This document shows, one piece after another, positions 16,535 to 25,290 of a stretch of DNA of 64,000 nt. The notes beneath the pieces were generated by a model. It saw only the letters and a program-made list of their open reading frames with translations, was not told where the DNA came from and ran no database searches. The position numbers and the translations under genes were made by a program. Where the stretch lies: assembly GCA_945873205.1 (NCBI GenBank), contig CAMCCC010000001.1, positions 1 to 64,000 of the forward strand. The letters run 5' to 3'. The DNA comes from an uncultured bacterium (GTDB lineage: Bacteria > Bacillota > Clostridia > Oscillospirales > Oscillospiraceae). Positions within the stretch are counted from its first letter, which is position 1. Every line of letters begins with the position of its first letter.

Positions 16535-17729
16535 CGAACCGGAGCTCCTGTCCCCGGCGGGGGACTGGGAGCGGCTGGAAATGGCCCTGGCCTACGGCGC
16601 TGACGCGGTCTACCTGGCGGGCAGCGAGTTTGGCATGCGCTCTGCCGCCGGAAACTTTAATAACGAGGAAATGGAAAAGGCGGTGGCCCTGGCCCACGGC
16701 CTGGGCAGGCGGGTCTACGTCACCTGCAACACCCTGCCCAGAGAGGAGGAACTGAAGCGGCTGCCGGGCTTCCTGGAAGCGCTGGACAGCTTCGGCGTGG
16801 ACGGGCTGATCATTGCCGACCTGGGGGTCATGGGCCTTGCCAAGCGCTATGCCCCCCATGCCAGGCTCCACGTCAGCACCCAGCTGGGGGTCATCAACAG
16901 CGCCACGGCCTGCGCCCTGTATGATATGGGGGCGGACACGGTGGTGCTGGCCCGGGAGACGCCCATGGAGGATATCCGCAAAATCCGGGCCAACACCCCC
17001 AAAGACCTGCGGCTGGAGGCCTTTGTCCACGGGGCCATGTGCGTGTCCTTCTCCGGGCGCTGCCTGCTGTCCAACTATCTCACCGGCAGAGACGCCAACC
17101 GGGGCCAGTGCGCCCAGCCCTGCCGCTGGAAGTACAGCCTGGTGGAGGAGACCCGGCCGGGGGAATATTTCCCCATTGTGGAGGACGGGGGCACCTACAT
17201 CATGAATTCCCGGGATATGCGGATGATTGAGCACATCCCGGAGCTGATCGAGGCGGGGATATCCAGTTTCAAGATTGAGGGGCGGATGAAGTCGGCCTAT
17301 TATGCCGCGGTGGTCACCAACGCCTACCGCCACGCCATTGACGCTGCCTTGAATGGAGAGCGTCTGGACCCGCTGTGGATCGCCGAGACGGAAAAGGTGA
17401 GCCACCGGCCCTACTGCACCGGCTTCTATTACGGCCAGCCGGGGGAGCACTATTCCCAGGCCAGCTATACCACCGATGCCGACGTGGCCGCTGTGGTGGA
17501 GCGCTGCGACGAAGCGGGCAACGCCGTTTTGACCCAGCGCAACAAATTCTGCCTGGGGGACAGGCTGGAGCTGCTGACGCCGGAAGGAGCGCCCATCAGC
17601 TTCACGCCGGAGCGTATGTTCAACGCCGAGGGGGAGGAGATTCAGGATACCCGCCACCCCATGATGGAGATACATATGCGCCTGCCCCGCTGCGCCCCAA
17701 GGCTTTCCATCGTCAGAAAATGTCGATGA
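16488..17729 (+). CDS. U32 family protein, tRNA 5-hydroxyuridine synthesis (TrhP-like)
   Basis: About 413 residues. The start ELLSPAGDWERLEMALAYGAD and the signature EAFVHGAMCVSFSGRCLLSN with GQCAQPC define the U32 family. These four Cys are where TrhP-type proteins hold an iron-sulfur cluster. Members long listed as collagenases are now known to hydroxylate U34 of certain tRNAs using prephenate. The frame begins at ATG 16488 inside mltG. TTG 16509, with GGAG upstream, is an equally possible start, so the two genes overlap by 26-47 bases. Confidence 0.85.
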   Translation: MKRSSITLSQHRITRNEPELLSPAGDWERLEMALAYGADAVYLAGSEFGMRSAAGNFNNEEMEKAVALAHGLGRRVYVTCNTLPREEELKRLPGFLEALDSFGVDGLIIADLGVMGLAKRYAPHARLHVSTQLGVINSATACALYDMGADTVVLARETPMEDIRKIRANTPKDLRLEAFVHGAMCVSFSGRCLLSNYLTGRDANRGQCAQPCRWKYSLVEETRPGEYFPIVEDGGTYIMNSRDMRMIEHIPELIEAGISSFKIEGRMKSAYYAAVVTNAYRHAIDAALNGERLDPLWIAETEKVSHRPYCTGFYYGQPGEHYSQASYTTDADVAAVVERCDEAGNAVLTQRNKFCLGDRLELLTPEGAPISFTPERMFNAEGEEIQDTRHPMMEIHMRLPRCAPRLSIVRKCR

Positions 17730-17733
17730 AGGC

Positions 17734-17761
17734 TTGACAAACGGCGCGCTTGTGGTAAAAT
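17734..17761 (+). promoter_or_regulatory. Promoter of the alaS T-box transcript
   Basis: A perfect TTGACA (17734-17739) and TAAAAT (17756-17761) are spaced 16 bases apart, with TGTGG before the -10. Confidence 0.8.
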
Positions 17762-17767
17762 TACAAA

Positions 17768-17991
17768 GTAAATTTCGGCTGTGACGAAACGAGCCGGTTC
17801 GGAACACTGCAGAGAGGGGCCGTATGCTGCGAGGCCCTGTGTTTTCTGACCCGGCGGCCACTTCTGAGCCACCCTGGGAGACCGGGGCGTAAGCCTGCGT
17901 TAAAGGCGCATGAGATGCCGTACTGCGGCAAATCAGGGTGGTACCGCGAATCCGACCTTCGCCCCTGTATCGGGGCGGAGGTATATTTTTT
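17768..17991 (+). promoter_or_regulatory. T-box riboswitch controlling alaS
   Basis: The invariant T-box AGGGTGGTACCGCG is at 17935-17948; its TGGT can pair with the ACCA end of uncharged tRNA-Ala. Upstream, the Stem I elements AGAGAGGGG and ATGCTGCGAGG resemble the AG bulge and distal loop, and a GCC triplet at 17857-17859 is the likely alanine specifier (inferred). The competing terminator is the 10-bp stem CCTTCGCCCC / GGGGCGGAGG (17956-17981) followed by T residues. Uncharged tRNA-Ala would allow readthrough into alaS. Confidence 0.95.
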
Positions 17992-18004
17992 ATTGGAGGA
18001 CAAA

Positions 18005-20641
18005 ATGGAAAAATTCGGTTTGAACCAACTGCGGGAAATGTTTCTCAGCTTTTTTGAGACCAAGGGCCATCTGCGCCTGCCCAGCTTTTCCCTCATACCC
18101 CAGAACGACGCCAGCCTTCTGCTGATTAACTCCGGCATGGCGCCCATGAAGCCCTACTTCAAGGGCGAGCAGGAGCCGCCCCGGCACCGGGTCTGCACCT
18201 GCCAGAAGTGCATCCGCACCGGCGACATTGAGAACATCGGCAAGACCGCCCGCCACGGCACCTATTTTGAGATGCTGGGCAACTTCTCCTTCGGTGACTA
18301 TTTCAAGAAGGAGGCCATCGCCTGGAGCTGGGAATTCCTCACCTCTCCCCAGTGGGTGGGCATCGACCCGGACCGGCTGTACCCCTCCATCTATGTGGAC
18401 GACGACGAGGCTTTTGAAATCTGGAACAAGGACATCGGCATCCCCGCTGAGCGGATTTTCCGCTTCGGCAAGGAGGACAACTTCTGGGAGCATGGCGCCG
18501 GCCCCTGCGGTCCCTGTTCCGAGATCTACTATGACCGGGGCGAGCAGTACGGCTGCGGCAAGCCCGACTGCACCGTGGGCTGTGACTGCGACCGGTATAT
18601 GGAAGTCTGGAACAACGTCTTTTCCCAGTTTGATAACGACGGCGAAGGCCATTATACCGAGCTGAAGCAGAAGAACATCGACACCGGCATGGGCCTGGAG
18701 CGCCTGGCTGTGGTCTGCCAGGGAGTGGACTCCCTCTTTGATGTGGACACGGTGATGAACATCACCAACAAGGTCAGCGAGATCACCCACGCTTACTACG
18801 GCAAGAGCCACAAGATGGACGTGTCCCTGCGGGTGATCACCGACCATATCCGCTCCGCCACCTTCATGATCTGCGACGGGGTGCTGCCCTCCAACGAGGG
18901 CCGGGGCTATGTCCTCCGCCGCCTGCTGCGCCGGGCCGCCCGCCACGGCAAGCTGCTGGGCGTCAATGAGCCTTTCCTGTATCAGGTGATCGACACTGTT
19001 ATCCACGAGAACGAGGGCCAGTACCCCGAACTGCGGGAGAAGCAGGCCTACATCACCCGGGTGGTCAAGACCGAGGAGGAGAACTTTGCCCGCACCATCG
19101 ACGCCGGCATGAAGATTTTTGCCGAGCTGATGGCGGAGCATAAGGCAAAAGGGGAGAGCGTCTTCTCCGGCGCTGACGCCTTCAAGCTCTATGACACCTA
19201 TGGCTTCCCCATTGACCTGACCATTGAGATGTGCCAGGACGAGGGTATGAGCGTGGACGAGGCCGCCTTCAAGACCCTGATGGAGGAGCAGCGCGTCCGT
19301 GCCCGCAAGGCCAGAGAGGCCCTGGGCGACCTGGGCTGGGCCGGGATCGAGTTCGGCAATGGCATTGCCGACACCCGCTTCGTGGGCTATGAGCAGGACA
19401 AGTGCAGCGCCGAGGTGCTGGCTATCGTGGCCGAGGGGGAGACCCGGGAGGCCGTGTCCGCTGGGGCTGAGGCCATCCTGGTGCTGGATCAGACCGTAAT
19501 GTACGCGGAAATGGGCGGTCAGGTGGCCGACTACGGCGTCATCGAAGCCGGGGACTTCCGTTTTGAGGTCAACAACGTGCAGAAGAACAAGGGCGGCAAG
19601 GTGATGCACTACGGCGTGGTGAAGTCCGGCTGCGTGAAGCTGGGCGATGCTGTGGAGGTTTCCTACTGCCATGAGCGCCGGGAGGCCGTGGGCCGGGCCC
19701 ACAGCGCCACCCATCTGCTGCACAAGGCCCTGCGGGAAGTGCTGGGCGACCATGTGCATCAGGCCGGTTCCCTGGTGGAGCCGGACTTCCTCCGCTTTGA
19801 CTTTACCCATTTCTCCGCCGTCACGCCGGAGCAGCTGCAGGAGGTGGAGCGGCTGGTGAACCAGGCCATTCTGGCAGGTTACGGCATCGAAGTGAAGGAG
19901 ATGCCCATTGAGGAAGCCAGAAACAGCGGCGCCACCGCCCTCTTCGGCGAGAAGTACAGCGATGTGGTGCGGGTTGTGAACATGGGCGGCTACAGCGTGG
20001 AGCTGTGCGGCGGCACCCATCTGAACAACACCGCCAAGGCCGGCGCTTTCCACATTGTTTCTGAGGGCTCCGTGGCTTCCGGCGTGCGCCGCATTGAGGC
20101 CACCACCGGTCCCCGGACGCTGGCCGATCTGCACAAGACCCTGGAGGAGCTTGCTGCCATCGCCGCCATGTTCAAGACCAACAGCGCCGACGTGATGCAG
20201 AAGCTGGAGCAGCAGGCCAATGAGCTGAAGGAGGCCAAGCGCCTGATTGAGCAGTACAAGGCCAAGGAGTCCGCCGGCGGGGCCGACGAGCTGCTGAAAA
20301 AAGCCACCGACATCGGCGGCGTCCATGTGGTCACCTGCAAGCAGGGCAGCTGCGACGCCAATGCCCTGCGCCAGATGGGCGACGTGCTGCGGGATAAGGA
20401 CAGCGCCGTTGTGGCGGTGATCGCCGCCGTCAACGGGGAGAAGATCAGCTTCCAGTGTGTCTGCGGCAAGGACGCTGTGGCCAAGGGCCTGAAGGCCGGG
20501 GACATTATCAAAAACATTACCGCCATTGCCGGGGGCAAGGGCGGCGGCAAGCCGGATTCCGCCATGGGCGGCGGCAACGACCTGAGCAAGCTGGACGAGG
20601 CGCTGGCCGCTGTGGAGCGCTTTGTCAGGGAAAAAATATAA
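18005..20641 (+). CDS. alaS: Alanine--tRNA ligase
   Basis: 878 residues, normal length. The class II catalytic core is at the N-terminus (LINSGMAPMKPYF, HGTYFEMLGNFSFGDYFK, GAGPCGPCSEIYYD). The editing domain has the HSATHLLHKAL and CGGTHLNNTAKAG zinc motifs that clear mischarged Ser and Gly, and a DHHA1 domain forms the C-terminus. GGAGGA lies five bases before the ATG at 18005, directly after the T-box terminator, so this start is secure. A HIT gene follows after 12 bases. Confidence 0.97.
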   Translation: MEKFGLNQLREMFLSFFETKGHLRLPSFSLIPQNDASLLLINSGMAPMKPYFKGEQEPPRHRVCTCQKCIRTGDIENIGKTARHGTYFEMLGNFSFGDYFKKEAIAWSWEFLTSPQWVGIDPDRLYPSIYVDDDEAFEIWNKDIGIPAERIFRFGKEDNFWEHGAGPCGPCSEIYYDRGEQYGCGKPDCTVGCDCDRYMEVWNNVFSQFDNDGEGHYTELKQKNIDTGMGLERLAVVCQGVDSLFDVDTVMNITNKVSEITHAYYGKSHKMDVSLRVITDHIRSATFMICDGVLPSNEGRGYVLRRLLRRAARHGKLLGVNEPFLYQVIDTVIHENEGQYPELREKQAYITRVVKTEEENFARTIDAGMKIFAELMAEHKAKGESVFSGADAFKLYDTYGFPIDLTIEMCQDEGMSVDEAAFKTLMEEQRVRARKAREALGDLGWAGIEFGNGIADTRFVGYEQDKCSAEVLAIVAEGETREAVSAGAEAILVLDQTVMYAEMGGQVADYGVIEAGDFRFEVNNVQKNKGGKVMHYGVVKSGCVKLGDAVEVSYCHERREAVGRAHSATHLLHKALREVLGDHVHQAGSLVEPDFLRFDFTHFSAVTPEQLQEVERLVNQAILAGYGIEVKEMPIEEARNSGATALFGEKYSDVVRVVNMGGYSVELCGGTHLNNTAKAGAFHIVSEGSVASGVRRIEATTGPRTLADLHKTLEELAAIAAMFKTNSADVMQKLEQQANELKEAKRLIEQYKAKESAGGADELLKKATDIGGVHVVTCKQGSCDANALRQMGDVLRDKDSAVVAVIAAVNGEKISFQCVCGKDAVAKGLKAGDIIKNITAIAGGKGGGKPDSAMGGGNDLSKLDEALAAVERFVREKI

Positions 20642-20653
20642 GGAGGAAAACCC

Positions 20654-21001
20654 ATGAGAGATCAGGATTGCCTGTTCTGCAAAATCATTGCCGGGGAAAT
20701 CCCCAGCACCAAGGTCTATGAGGATGAATGGGTCTACGCTTTCCGGGACATTAATCCCCAGGCCCCGGTTCATGTGCTGGTGGTGCCCAAGGAGCACATC
20801 TGTTGCACCGACGCTGTGGATGGGAGCAACTCCCAGTATGTGGCCAGGTGCTTTGAGGCCGTGGCGAAGATTGCCAAGGCCGAAGGTCTGGAAAACGGCT
20901 ACCGGGTGATCAACAACTGCGGCTCCGACGGCGGACAGACCGTCATGCATCTGCACTTCCACATTCTCGGCGGCGTGAAGCTGGGCGAGAAAATGATCTG
21001 A
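20654..21001 (+). CDS. HIT family nucleotide hydrolase (HinT-like)
   Basis: 115 residues. HIT proteins hydrolyse AMP-lysine or aminoacyl-AMP type phosphoramidates. The family start DCLFCKIIAGEIPSTKVYED with a CxxC, NPQAPVHVLVVPKEH, and the histidine triad HLHFHILGG are complete. It is co-transcribed with alaS (AAGGAGGAAAA in the 12-base gap). HinT can cleave aminoacyl-adenylates, so the pairing with a synthetase is reasonable, though this link is inference. Confidence 0.93.
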   Translation: MRDQDCLFCKIIAGEIPSTKVYEDEWVYAFRDINPQAPVHVLVVPKEHICCTDAVDGSNSQYVARCFEAVAKIAKAEGLENGYRVINNCGSDGGQTVMHLHFHILGGVKLGEKMI

Positions 21002-21038
21002 AAAAAGCCGCAAGGGTTCCGTACCCTTGCGGCTTTTT
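21002..21038. terminator. Terminator after the alaS-HIT operon
   Basis: A 16-bp perfect stem (21002-21017 with 21023-21038) starts with A residues and ends in TTTTT. Confidence 0.93.
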
Positions 21039-21092
21039 CCTGCTGATGGTTCGGAAAATCAGGCACTTTTTGCAAAAGAAACGGGGTGGGGG

Positions 21093-23348
21093 ATGAGAAT
21101 ACTTGCAAGAGCGGCCATGGCATATTCTGCTGCCATTTTTGCCGCCAACTACCTGCTGCCCCTGCCTTGGCTGCTGTATGCGGCGGTGCTTTCGGCGCTG
21201 ATGGCGGCGGGACTGATGCTGCCGGGGCGCAAGTGGCTGCGGGGACTCTCCCTGTGTCTGGTGTTCTTTGCTCTTGGCCTGACGCATTTTCAGTGTCATC
21301 ATGCCAAAACCGTCGCCAGGGCGGAGGCCTGTGACGGCGGGACCTACACGATATATGGCGAACTGACGGCTTACCCGGCGGTATACGACGGTTATTGCCG
21401 GCTGGAGCTGCGGCTCCTGGGGGAGGAACAGCCTAAGGGGAAGGCCGTTGTATATGACTATGATTTTACCGGCACCCAGCTTGCACCCGGGGACCGGGTC
21501 CGATTCACCGGCCGGGTGCGGACGGCGGACAAGCTGTACGGAGAAGATTACGACGGCTATTACAGCCGGGGAATTTATTATAAGATCACCGCCCTGGACG
21601 CGGTCACATACTGCGGGCCGGGTGCGGTTTGGCGCTATCTGCCGGTGAAGCTGAACCGCTTGCTGGCGGAGCGCATCAGCGGCCTTTTCCCGGCGGACAG
21701 CGCAGCCTTTATGCGTGCTCTGCTGCTGGGGGAGAAGAGCCTGCTTTATGAGGACGAGGCCCTGGCCCTGACCATGAGCCGGGCGGGCCTGATGCACACG
21801 GTGGCGGTATCGGGGATGCATGTGGTCTTTTTGGTGGGGCTGATGCAATTTGTGTTTGGTGCTGGGCGAAGAAGCGCCCTCATCGGGCTGGGGCTGGTCT
21901 GGGTTTTTGTGCTGGTGACCGGGGCCTCGCCCTCGGCAGTGCGTGCCGGGGTGATGCAAAGCCTGCTGCTGATGGCGCCGGTGCTGCGGCGGGAGAATGA
22001 CCCGCCCACCTCCCTTTCTCTGGCCCTGGCTTTGATTTTGCTGAACAATCCCTACGCTGCTGCCAGCGTCAGCTTACAGCTTTCTTTCGCCGCCATGGCG
22101 GGGATTCTCTGCTTCAGCGGGCGGATCTTTGGCTGGTTTGCTGCGCGGTGGAAAGCGGTGGAGCGCCGGAACCCGCTGCACTATCTGATCGGGAACCTGT
22201 CCACCACCCTGAGTGTGATGGTGTTTACGGCGCCGCTGACGGCGCTGTATTTTGGCTATGTCCCGCTGTTGGCCATCGTGGGCAATATCGCTGCGCTGTG
22301 GGCGGTGTCCCTCTGCTTTATGGGTGGGTGGATCGCCTGCGGCCTGTCACTGCTGCCGCTGCTGGGCCAATGTGCGGCCTGGCTTATTGCCTGGCTTGCC
22401 AGGTACATCCTCCTTGCGGCAAGACTGATCTCCTCGCTGCCGGGGGCGGTGGTGTATACGGAAACAAAAGGGCTGTGGCTCTGGCTGGCGGCCAGCTATG
22501 GTCTGTTTATTCTCTGCGGTCTTTTCGGTAAGAAAAGCTGGCTGCGCTTCGGCGTGCCGGGGCTGGCCGCTGTGCTGAGCCTGTGTCTGCTTCTGGGCTG
22601 TACCGCCTGGGATTATGCCAGGGGGCGGGACACCATCGCCGTGCTGGATGTGGGCCAGGGGCTTTGCGTCGCTGCCCTGGCCGGGGACAGCACGGTGCTG
22701 ATCGACTGCGGCGGGATCAACAGTCTGGACAACGCCGGGGAGCTGGCCGGCCGCTACCTGCTGAGCCGGGGGAGGAAACAGGTGGATACACTGATGCTGA
22801 CCCATTTCCACCAGGACCATAGCAACGGGGTTGCCATGCTGATGGAAATGCTGCCCCTGCGGCAGCTGGTTGTGCCTGCCAGGACGGAAGAACTCCCGGC
22901 TGATATTCTGGACAGCGCCCGGCGGCATGGGGTGGAGATCACTTACATAGACAAGAACAGCCTTCTTTCTGTGGGCGAGGGGGTCACCGCCAGACTGTAT
23001 GCGCCGGCGGAAAATAGCCGGGGCAATGAAAGCTGTATGGCCGTCCGCCTGGAGGTGGGCGACTATCAGGCTCTGATCACCGGGGACAGCCCCATGGCGG
23101 AGGAGCTGCGGCTGATACGGGAGCAGGATCTTGCCGGTACGGAGCTGCTGGTGGCGGGTCATCACGGCTCCGCCTATGCCAGCGCTCCGCAGCTGCTGGC
23201 GGCGCTGGGCGGCGACACGGCGGTGATCAGCGTGGGCTTTAACCGCTATGGTCACCCGGCGGAGGAAACGCTTGAACGGCTGGCCCTTTGCGGTTATAAT
23301 GTATACAGAACCGACAGGGATGGTACTGTGGAAATACGAATCGGGTAG
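21093..23348 (+). CDS. comEC: ComEC/Rec2 family DNA-uptake channel protein
   Basis: 751 residues. In competent bacteria ComEC carries single-stranded DNA across the membrane. Two N-terminal helices are followed by a soluble OB-like domain (about 60-190). The Competence-domain helices follow, with LMSRAGLMHTVAVSGMHVVF and GASPSAVRAGVMQSL. A C-terminal metallo-beta-lactamase domain has LDVGQGLCVA and the metal motif THFHQDHSNG, then AGHHGSAYASA. The ATG at 21093 follows GGGGTGGGGG; the frame also opens at 21027, but that start lies in the terminator. No other com genes are in the window. Confidence 0.93.
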   Translation: MRILARAAMAYSAAIFAANYLLPLPWLLYAAVLSALMAAGLMLPGRKWLRGLSLCLVFFALGLTHFQCHHAKTVARAEACDGGTYTIYGELTAYPAVYDGYCRLELRLLGEEQPKGKAVVYDYDFTGTQLAPGDRVRFTGRVRTADKLYGEDYDGYYSRGIYYKITALDAVTYCGPGAVWRYLPVKLNRLLAERISGLFPADSAAFMRALLLGEKSLLYEDEALALTMSRAGLMHTVAVSGMHVVFLVGLMQFVFGAGRRSALIGLGLVWVFVLVTGASPSAVRAGVMQSLLLMAPVLRRENDPPTSLSLALALILLNNPYAAASVSLQLSFAAMAGILCFSGRIFGWFAARWKAVERRNPLHYLIGNLSTTLSVMVFTAPLTALYFGYVPLLAIVGNIAALWAVSLCFMGGWIACGLSLLPLLGQCAAWLIAWLARYILLAARLISSLPGAVVYTETKGLWLWLAASYGLFILCGLFGKKSWLRFGVPGLAAVLSLCLLLGCTAWDYARGRDTIAVLDVGQGLCVAALAGDSTVLIDCGGINSLDNAGELAGRYLLSRGRKQVDTLMLTHFHQDHSNGVAMLMEMLPLRQLVVPARTEELPADILDSARRHGVEITYIDKNSLLSVGEGVTARLYAPAENSRGNESCMAVRLEVGDYQALITGDSPMAEELRLIREQDLAGTELLVAGHHGSAYASAPQLLAALGGDTAVISVGFNRYGHPAEETLERLALCGYNVYRTDRDGTVEIRIG

Positions 23349-23357
23349 GAAACAATT

Positions 23358-24413
23358 GTGGCGAAGAAATACGGAAAAGACGAAGAAAAGCTGAATTATG
23401 CGGCTGCGGTAAGGGAGCTGAAGCAGCAGGGGCCGGCCCGGGTCTATCTGCTCTGGGGTCCGGAGGACTATCTGCGGGAGCAGTATCTGGTGCAGCTGAA
23501 AAGCATCTGCCTGCCGGAAGGGGACGACAGCTTCAGCTACCGGCGGATGGACGGGCCAGAGCTGGACCTGGACGCCCTGCGCCAGGCTATGGATGCCCTG
23601 CCCTTTATGACCGAGCGCAGCTTTATCGAGCTGCGGGATATGGACATCAACAAGGTCAAGGAGGCGGAGGCCTTCTCCGCGTTGCTGCAGGATGTGCCGG
23701 ATTACTGCGTGGTGGCCTTCGTGCTGGGGGCGGACTATGAGCTGGATGGGCGGCTGAAAAGCGTGAAGGCCCTGCGCCAGGCGGCCAAGGAGCTGAAATT
23801 CACCAATCAGTCCCAGGGCATGCTGACGGACTGGCTGGTGCGCCGTTTTGCCGCGGCAGGCAAACGCATCGAGCTGGACGCCGCCCAACGGCTGATCTTC
23901 ATCAGCGGGGAACTGATGAGCGGCCTGATCCCGGAGATCGAGAAGGTGGCGGCCTATGCCAAAGGGGAGCGGGTGACCGTGGCCGATGTGGAGGCGGTGG
24001 CCAACCACATCCCCGAGGCGGTGATCTTTGACATGACAGAGTACATCGCCCAGAAGAAATATAACACCGCCCTCTCCGTATTGGCGGAGCTGCTGGCGGA
24101 TAAGAACAATGAACCCATCGCCATGCTGGCCATGCTGGGGATGCAGATGCGCCGGCTTTATGCCGCCCGGCTGGCTATCGAGCAGGGCCTGGGCAGCAAA
24201 TACCTGATGGACGCCTGCGGCATCAAACAGGATTATATTGCAAGGAAGCTGATCAATGCTGCCAGGGGCTACACCCTGCCCCAACTGATCCGGGCGGTGG
24301 AGCTCTGTGCCCAGGCGGATTATAAAATGAAAAGCAGCGCCCAGGATGCCCGGGAGCTGCTGAAAGAAGTGGTGCTGCGGATTGCGGCGGGGGAGGAATA
24401 TGCAGCGGATTAA
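23358..24413 (+). CDS. holA: DNA polymerase III delta subunit (clamp loader)
   Basis: 351 residues with a GTG start preceded by AGGAAA. HolA opens the sliding clamp. The N-terminal region VYLLWGPEDYLREQYL is the family start; DMDINKVKEAEAFSALLQ, SGLIPEIEKVAAYA, and the late MLAMLGMQMRRLYAARL and LLKEVVLRIAAGE match the delta subunit's helical collar. It lies nine bases after comEC, the same order as in many Firmicutes, and overlaps rnmV by 14 bases. Confidence 0.92.
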   Translation: MAKKYGKDEEKLNYAAAVRELKQQGPARVYLLWGPEDYLREQYLVQLKSICLPEGDDSFSYRRMDGPELDLDALRQAMDALPFMTERSFIELRDMDINKVKEAEAFSALLQDVPDYCVVAFVLGADYELDGRLKSVKALRQAAKELKFTNQSQGMLTDWLVRRFAAAGKRIELDAAQRLIFISGELMSGLIPEIEKVAAYAKGERVTVADVEAVANHIPEAVIFDMTEYIAQKKYNTALSVLAELLADKNNEPIAMLAMLGMQMRRLYAARLAIEQGLGSKYLMDACGIKQDYIARKLINAARGYTLPQLIRAVELCAQADYKMKSSAQDARELLKEVVLRIAAGEEYAAD

Positions 24414-24981
24414 AGAGGTCATTGTGGTGGAGGGACGTTATGACAAGAACACCCTCAGCCAGGTGGTGGACGCGGTGATCATCGAGACCGGGGGCTTCGG
24501 CATCTTTAACGACCGGGAGAAGCGGGCGCTGCTGAAAAAGCTTGCGGAGAGCCGGGGCCTCATCCTCATGACCGATTCCGACGGCGCGGGCTTTCTGATT
24601 CGCAACCACCTGAAGGGCTGCATCGACCAAAGCCTGATCAAAAACGCCTACATCCCGGACGTTTACGGCAAGGAGCGGCGGAAAGCCAAGGGCTCCAGGG
24701 AAGGCAAGCTGGGCGTGGAGGGGATGCGGCCGGAAGTGCTTTTGGAGGCCCTGAAAAGGGCCGGCGCTACCTTTGAAGGGGACAGCGGCGGACAGCAGGA
24801 AGGACGCATCAGCAAGGCAGACCTGTACAAAAAAGGCCTCAGCGGCGGGGCCGGCAGCGCGGCCCGGCGCCAAGGTCTGCTGGAGCAGCTGGAATTACCG
24901 GCACGCCTCACTGCCGACGGGCTGCTGGACGTGCTTAACGCCACCATGAGCCGGGAGGAATTTCTGGCCCTTCAGCTTTGA
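24400..24981 (+). CDS. rnmV: Ribonuclease M5 (5S rRNA maturation)
   Basis: 193 residues. RNase M5 trims 5S rRNA precursors. The Toprim domain is at the N-terminus, with VVEGRYDKNTL (catalytic Glu) and LMTDSDGAGFLIRN (DxD). The tail has YKKGLSGGAGSAARRQGLL, typical of M5. The ATG at 24400 has GGGAGG upstream and lies inside holA, so translation is probably coupled. The last ten bases overlap the 3' end of the minus-strand small membrane gene; no terminator is visible between them. Confidence 0.93.
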   Translation: MQRIKEVIVVEGRYDKNTLSQVVDAVIIETGGFGIFNDREKRALLKKLAESRGLILMTDSDGAGFLIRNHLKGCIDQSLIKNAYIPDVYGKERRKAKGSREGKLGVEGMRPEVLLEALKRAGATFEGDSGGQQEGRISKADLYKKGLSGGAGSAARRQGLLEQLELPARLTADGLLDVLNATMSREEFLALQL

Positions 24982-25220
24982 ACATCCTCGATAAGCACCG
25001 AGGCCAGCACGCTGATCAGCAGGGTGGCCTGGGTGATCTCCATCAGAGCGATGGCGGTCATGTACAGTTCATACCGCTCCAGCATACTGCCGTTCCATTC
25101 CAGCAGCAGCGCGAAAGCGCAGAGCATCAGAAAGGCCGACAGCTGCAGGCCCCGGCGGAATATGTACCAGGCCTCCGGACACATGGACAGCATCCGGCGG
25201 AGAATGGCTTTCAGTTTCAT
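24972..25220 (-). CDS. Small membrane protein of unknown function (82 residues)
   Basis: 82 residues with a basic, positive-inside N-terminus (MKLKAILRRM) and two membrane helices, at about 26-42 and 53-78. No family recognised. The start codon comes five T residues after a strong hairpin, and the only ribosome-binding site (GAGGTG) is part of that hairpin, so expression may be low or conditional. Its 3' end overlaps rnmV tail to tail. Coding status is supported by length, clean helix pattern and start context only. Confidence 0.55.
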   Translation of the reverse strand: MKLKAILRRMLSMCPEAWYIFRRGLQLSAFLMLCAFALLLEWNGSMLERYELYMTAIALMEITQATLLISVLASVLIEDVQS

Positions 25221-25221
25221 A

Positions 25222-25264
25222 AAAACACCTCAGCTCCAAGCATACACAGGAGCTGAGGTGTTTT
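25222..25264 (-). terminator. Hairpin between the M50-like gene and the small membrane gene
   Basis: A 16-bp perfect stem (25222-25237 with 25249-25264) and 11-base loop, followed on the minus strand by TTTTT and then directly by the ATG of the 82-residue gene. It acts as the terminator of the M50-like gene and buries the next ribosome-binding site. Confidence 0.85.
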
Positions 25265-25290
25265 CAATGCAAAGATTTTTCCAGAAGTCC

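Noticed and set aside
16488-17729. Collagenase-like protease
   Set aside because: Older label for U32 proteins; the Cys pattern and position after mltG fit the tRNA-hydroxylation group better.
17990-21013. 1007-codon minus-strand frame opposite alaS and the HIT gene
   Set aside because: Low-complexity His/Leu/Gly-rich translation typical of the antisense of GC-rich coding DNA; crosses two secure genes.
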